37,254 nt of DNA from Holophagaceae bacterium. GTDB taxonomy: Bacteria; Acidobacteriota; Holophagae; Holophagales; Holophagaceae. The DNA is taken from contig JANXPB010000003.1 in assembly GCA_025357545.1 (NCBI GenBank), positions 1 through 37,254 of the forward strand, in the 5' to 3' direction. Below the pieces are notes generated by a model. It had not been told where the DNA came from. It did not search any database and saw nothing but the letters and a program-made list of their open reading frames with translations. Position numbers and translations under genes: made by a program. Below are positions 36,115-37,254 of the stretch, in pieces; positions within the stretch are counted from its first letter, which is position 1, and the number at the start of each line of letters is the position of its first letter.

Positions 36115-37109
36115 TGGGCGCGGGGCATCACCATCCCGAGGATGGCCACACAACCGTGGCTCGGCTGGCCTTCAGCGTCGGGATCTTCGGCCTGAATTTT
36201 TTTGTGCAGGGGCTCGGAGGGCTCTGGACCGGCTCCTTGGGCCTCGTCAGCGATTCCTTGGAGAACCTCAATGATTCGGTGGTGAACCTGCTGGCCATGG
36301 GCGCCATCAGCGTGGCCAACAAGCGCGAGCCCTGCGACCGCTACGCCTATGGATGGCACCGGCTCGAGGTCTTCCATACGCTGCTGGGCGTGGGACTGCT
36401 GGTGGGACTGGCGATTGGGGTGCTCTGGGAAGCCTGGCAGCGAATCCACCATCCGGTCCCCATCCAGATCGGCTGGGCCATCGCCTTCTCGGCCCTGGGC
36501 CTGCTGTTGAACCTGGCCGCCACCTGGGTGCTGCTGCCCCCCAAGGGCGCGCGCCTGGAGGGCGACCTGAATCTGCGGGGCGCCTACCTCCACGCCCTGG
36601 GGGACAGCCTTGCCAATGTGGCGGTGATGCTGTCCATGGTGGCCATCCGCTTCACGGGCTGGCGCTGGATCGATCCGCTGCTTGCGGTGCTCATCGTTCT
36701 GGTCATCCTGCGGGGAGCATTCCTGTTGCTGCGGGACGCTTCGGCCATCCTCATGCACAGGGCGGCCTTTGATCACGAAGCGGCGAAGCGGGACCTGCTG
36801 AAATTGCCCGGCGTCCTAGGCGTCGAGGATCTGCGCAGCTGGAAGGTGTGCAGCCACCTCACCATCGCCACGGCCCACATCCTGGTTGATGCCGAGAGGC
36901 TGGATGAGACTGAACATTTTCTGGAGGACATCGAGCACGTGCTGTCGGACCACTACGGTGTCCGCCACCTGACGGTGCATTTCGAGACTCCGACCATGGC
37001 GGAACGCCACCACCACCGTTTCATCCACCAGCACGAAGCCGCCGGCCTCGAAGATCCCGTGCATCTCGGCGAGCACCGGCACGAGCACGGGCATACGCAT
37101 CCACATTAG
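36114..37109 (+). CDS. Cation diffusion facilitator (CDF) family metal transporter
   Basis: 331 residues with six membrane segments and a cytoplasmic C-terminal domain, plus His-rich ends (GHHHPEDGHTT at the start, HRHEHGHTHPH at the end). CDF proteins export Zn, Co, Fe or Mn by proton exchange. In TM2 the usual H-x3-D is E50-x3-D54 (SDSLENLNDS); in TM5 the H160-x3-D164 pair (LHALGDS) is kept. The changed TM2 residue makes the ion uncertain. The start codon overlaps the hydratase stop by one base; the pairing with leucine catabolism looks incidental. Confidence 0.9.
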   Translation: MGAGHHHPEDGHTTVARLAFSVGIFGLNFFVQGLGGLWTGSLGLVSDSLENLNDSVVNLLAMGAISVANKREPCDRYAYGWHRLEVFHTLLGVGLLVGLAIGVLWEAWQRIHHPVPIQIGWAIAFSALGLLLNLAATWVLLPPKGARLEGDLNLRGAYLHALGDSLANVAVMLSMVAIRFTGWRWIDPLLAVLIVLVILRGAFLLLRDASAILMHRAAFDHEAAKRDLLKLPGVLGVEDLRSWKVCSHLTIATAHILVDAERLDETEHFLEDIEHVLSDHYGVRHLTVHFETPTMAERHHHRFIHQHEAAGLEDPVHLGEHRHEHGHTHPH

Positions 37110-37190
37110 GGATGACCGTTCCTCCGAGTCAGCGGTCAAACCAACTTAGCGCCCGATTCATACCAAGGTGCATTCAATAAAATAGACCCA

Positions 37191-37231
37191 CCAAGACGCC
37201 AAGACACCGAGGGCACCAAGAGCACCAAGAG
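37191..37231 (+). repeat. Short imperfect tandem repeat (core CCAAGA)
   Basis: Five units of 8-9 bases, such as CCAAGACG, CCAAGACA, CCGAGGGCA, CCAAGAGCA, in the non-coding DNA after the transporter gene. The window ends shortly after, so the full extent is not seen. Confidence 0.7.
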
Positions 37232-37254
37232 CTACCTCATGTGCCAGCTTCGCG

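Overview
The window is about 37 kb of GC-rich bacterial chromosome with dense housekeeping content. Gene content (menaquinone methyltransferase, separate PurS/PurQ/small PurL, several acyl-CoA dehydrogenases, a sigma-54 response regulator, a Tat-exported amidase and many secreted proteins of unknown function) suggests a diderm heterotroph. My best guess is Acidobacteriota, class Holophagae (Geothrix/Holophaga-like). This rests on protein style and is an inference. No prophage, insertion sequence, CRISPR array or rRNA operon is visible. There is one tRNA, tRNA-Pro(GGG).

Layout. 1-2839: a partial class I/II aminotransferase and alanine dehydrogenase (minus strand), diverging from an acyl-CoA dehydrogenase. 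2840-3640: a 597-bp non-coding stretch with two copies of a palindromic repeat, then a promoter, a structured leader and a cold-shock protein. 3706-8743: a membrane-anchored TPR protein, an OprO/P-type porin, purS-purQ and an AraC-family regulator. 8920-13148 (minus): a run of five genes for secreted or membrane proteins, with a small secreted HxxxC...CxxC protein at each end and a DUF3142 protein, a 729-aa secreted protein and a membrane protein between them. 13251-15205: a Tat-exported amidase and a 64-aa membrane protein.

15206-22887: purL, diverging from a cobalamin-type radical SAM protein, then pyrR-pyrB-[ORF6N protein]-gpmI with overlapping start and stop codons. The ORF6N gene looks like an accessory gene wedged between housekeeping genes. 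22907-24866: a small basic protein, a secreted DUF1579-type protein flanked by 53-bp palindromes, and menG. 24958-30489: a VLCAD-like acyl-CoA dehydrogenase whose 3' end is partly duplicated downstream, a FecR-domain protein with a low-complexity DRPV tail, a secreted protein and tatD. 30542-32754: an NtrC-type regulator, a MerR-type regulator and a small secreted basic protein. 33012-34397: tRNA-Pro with its own promoter and terminator, and ychF. 34604-37109: a biotinyl-domain cluster with visible serial duplication, a methylglutaconyl-CoA-hydratase-like enzyme and a cation diffusion facilitator.

How the genes work together: purS, purQ and purL together form the three-part FGAM synthetase, although purL lies about 8 kb away on the other strand. 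PyrR and PyrB serve pyrimidine synthesis. The two acyl-CoA dehydrogenases, the biotinyl carrier and the AUH-like hydratase point to fatty-acid and leucine catabolism, and alanine dehydrogenase feeds amino-acid carbon in.

The most unusual parts are the biotinyl-domain duplication series (34.6-35.3 kb), the small-protein-bracketed secreted operon (8.9-13.1 kb), two families of intergenic palindromes (2.9-3.2 kb and 23.2-24.15 kb) and the ORF6N gene inside the pyr/gpmI operon.
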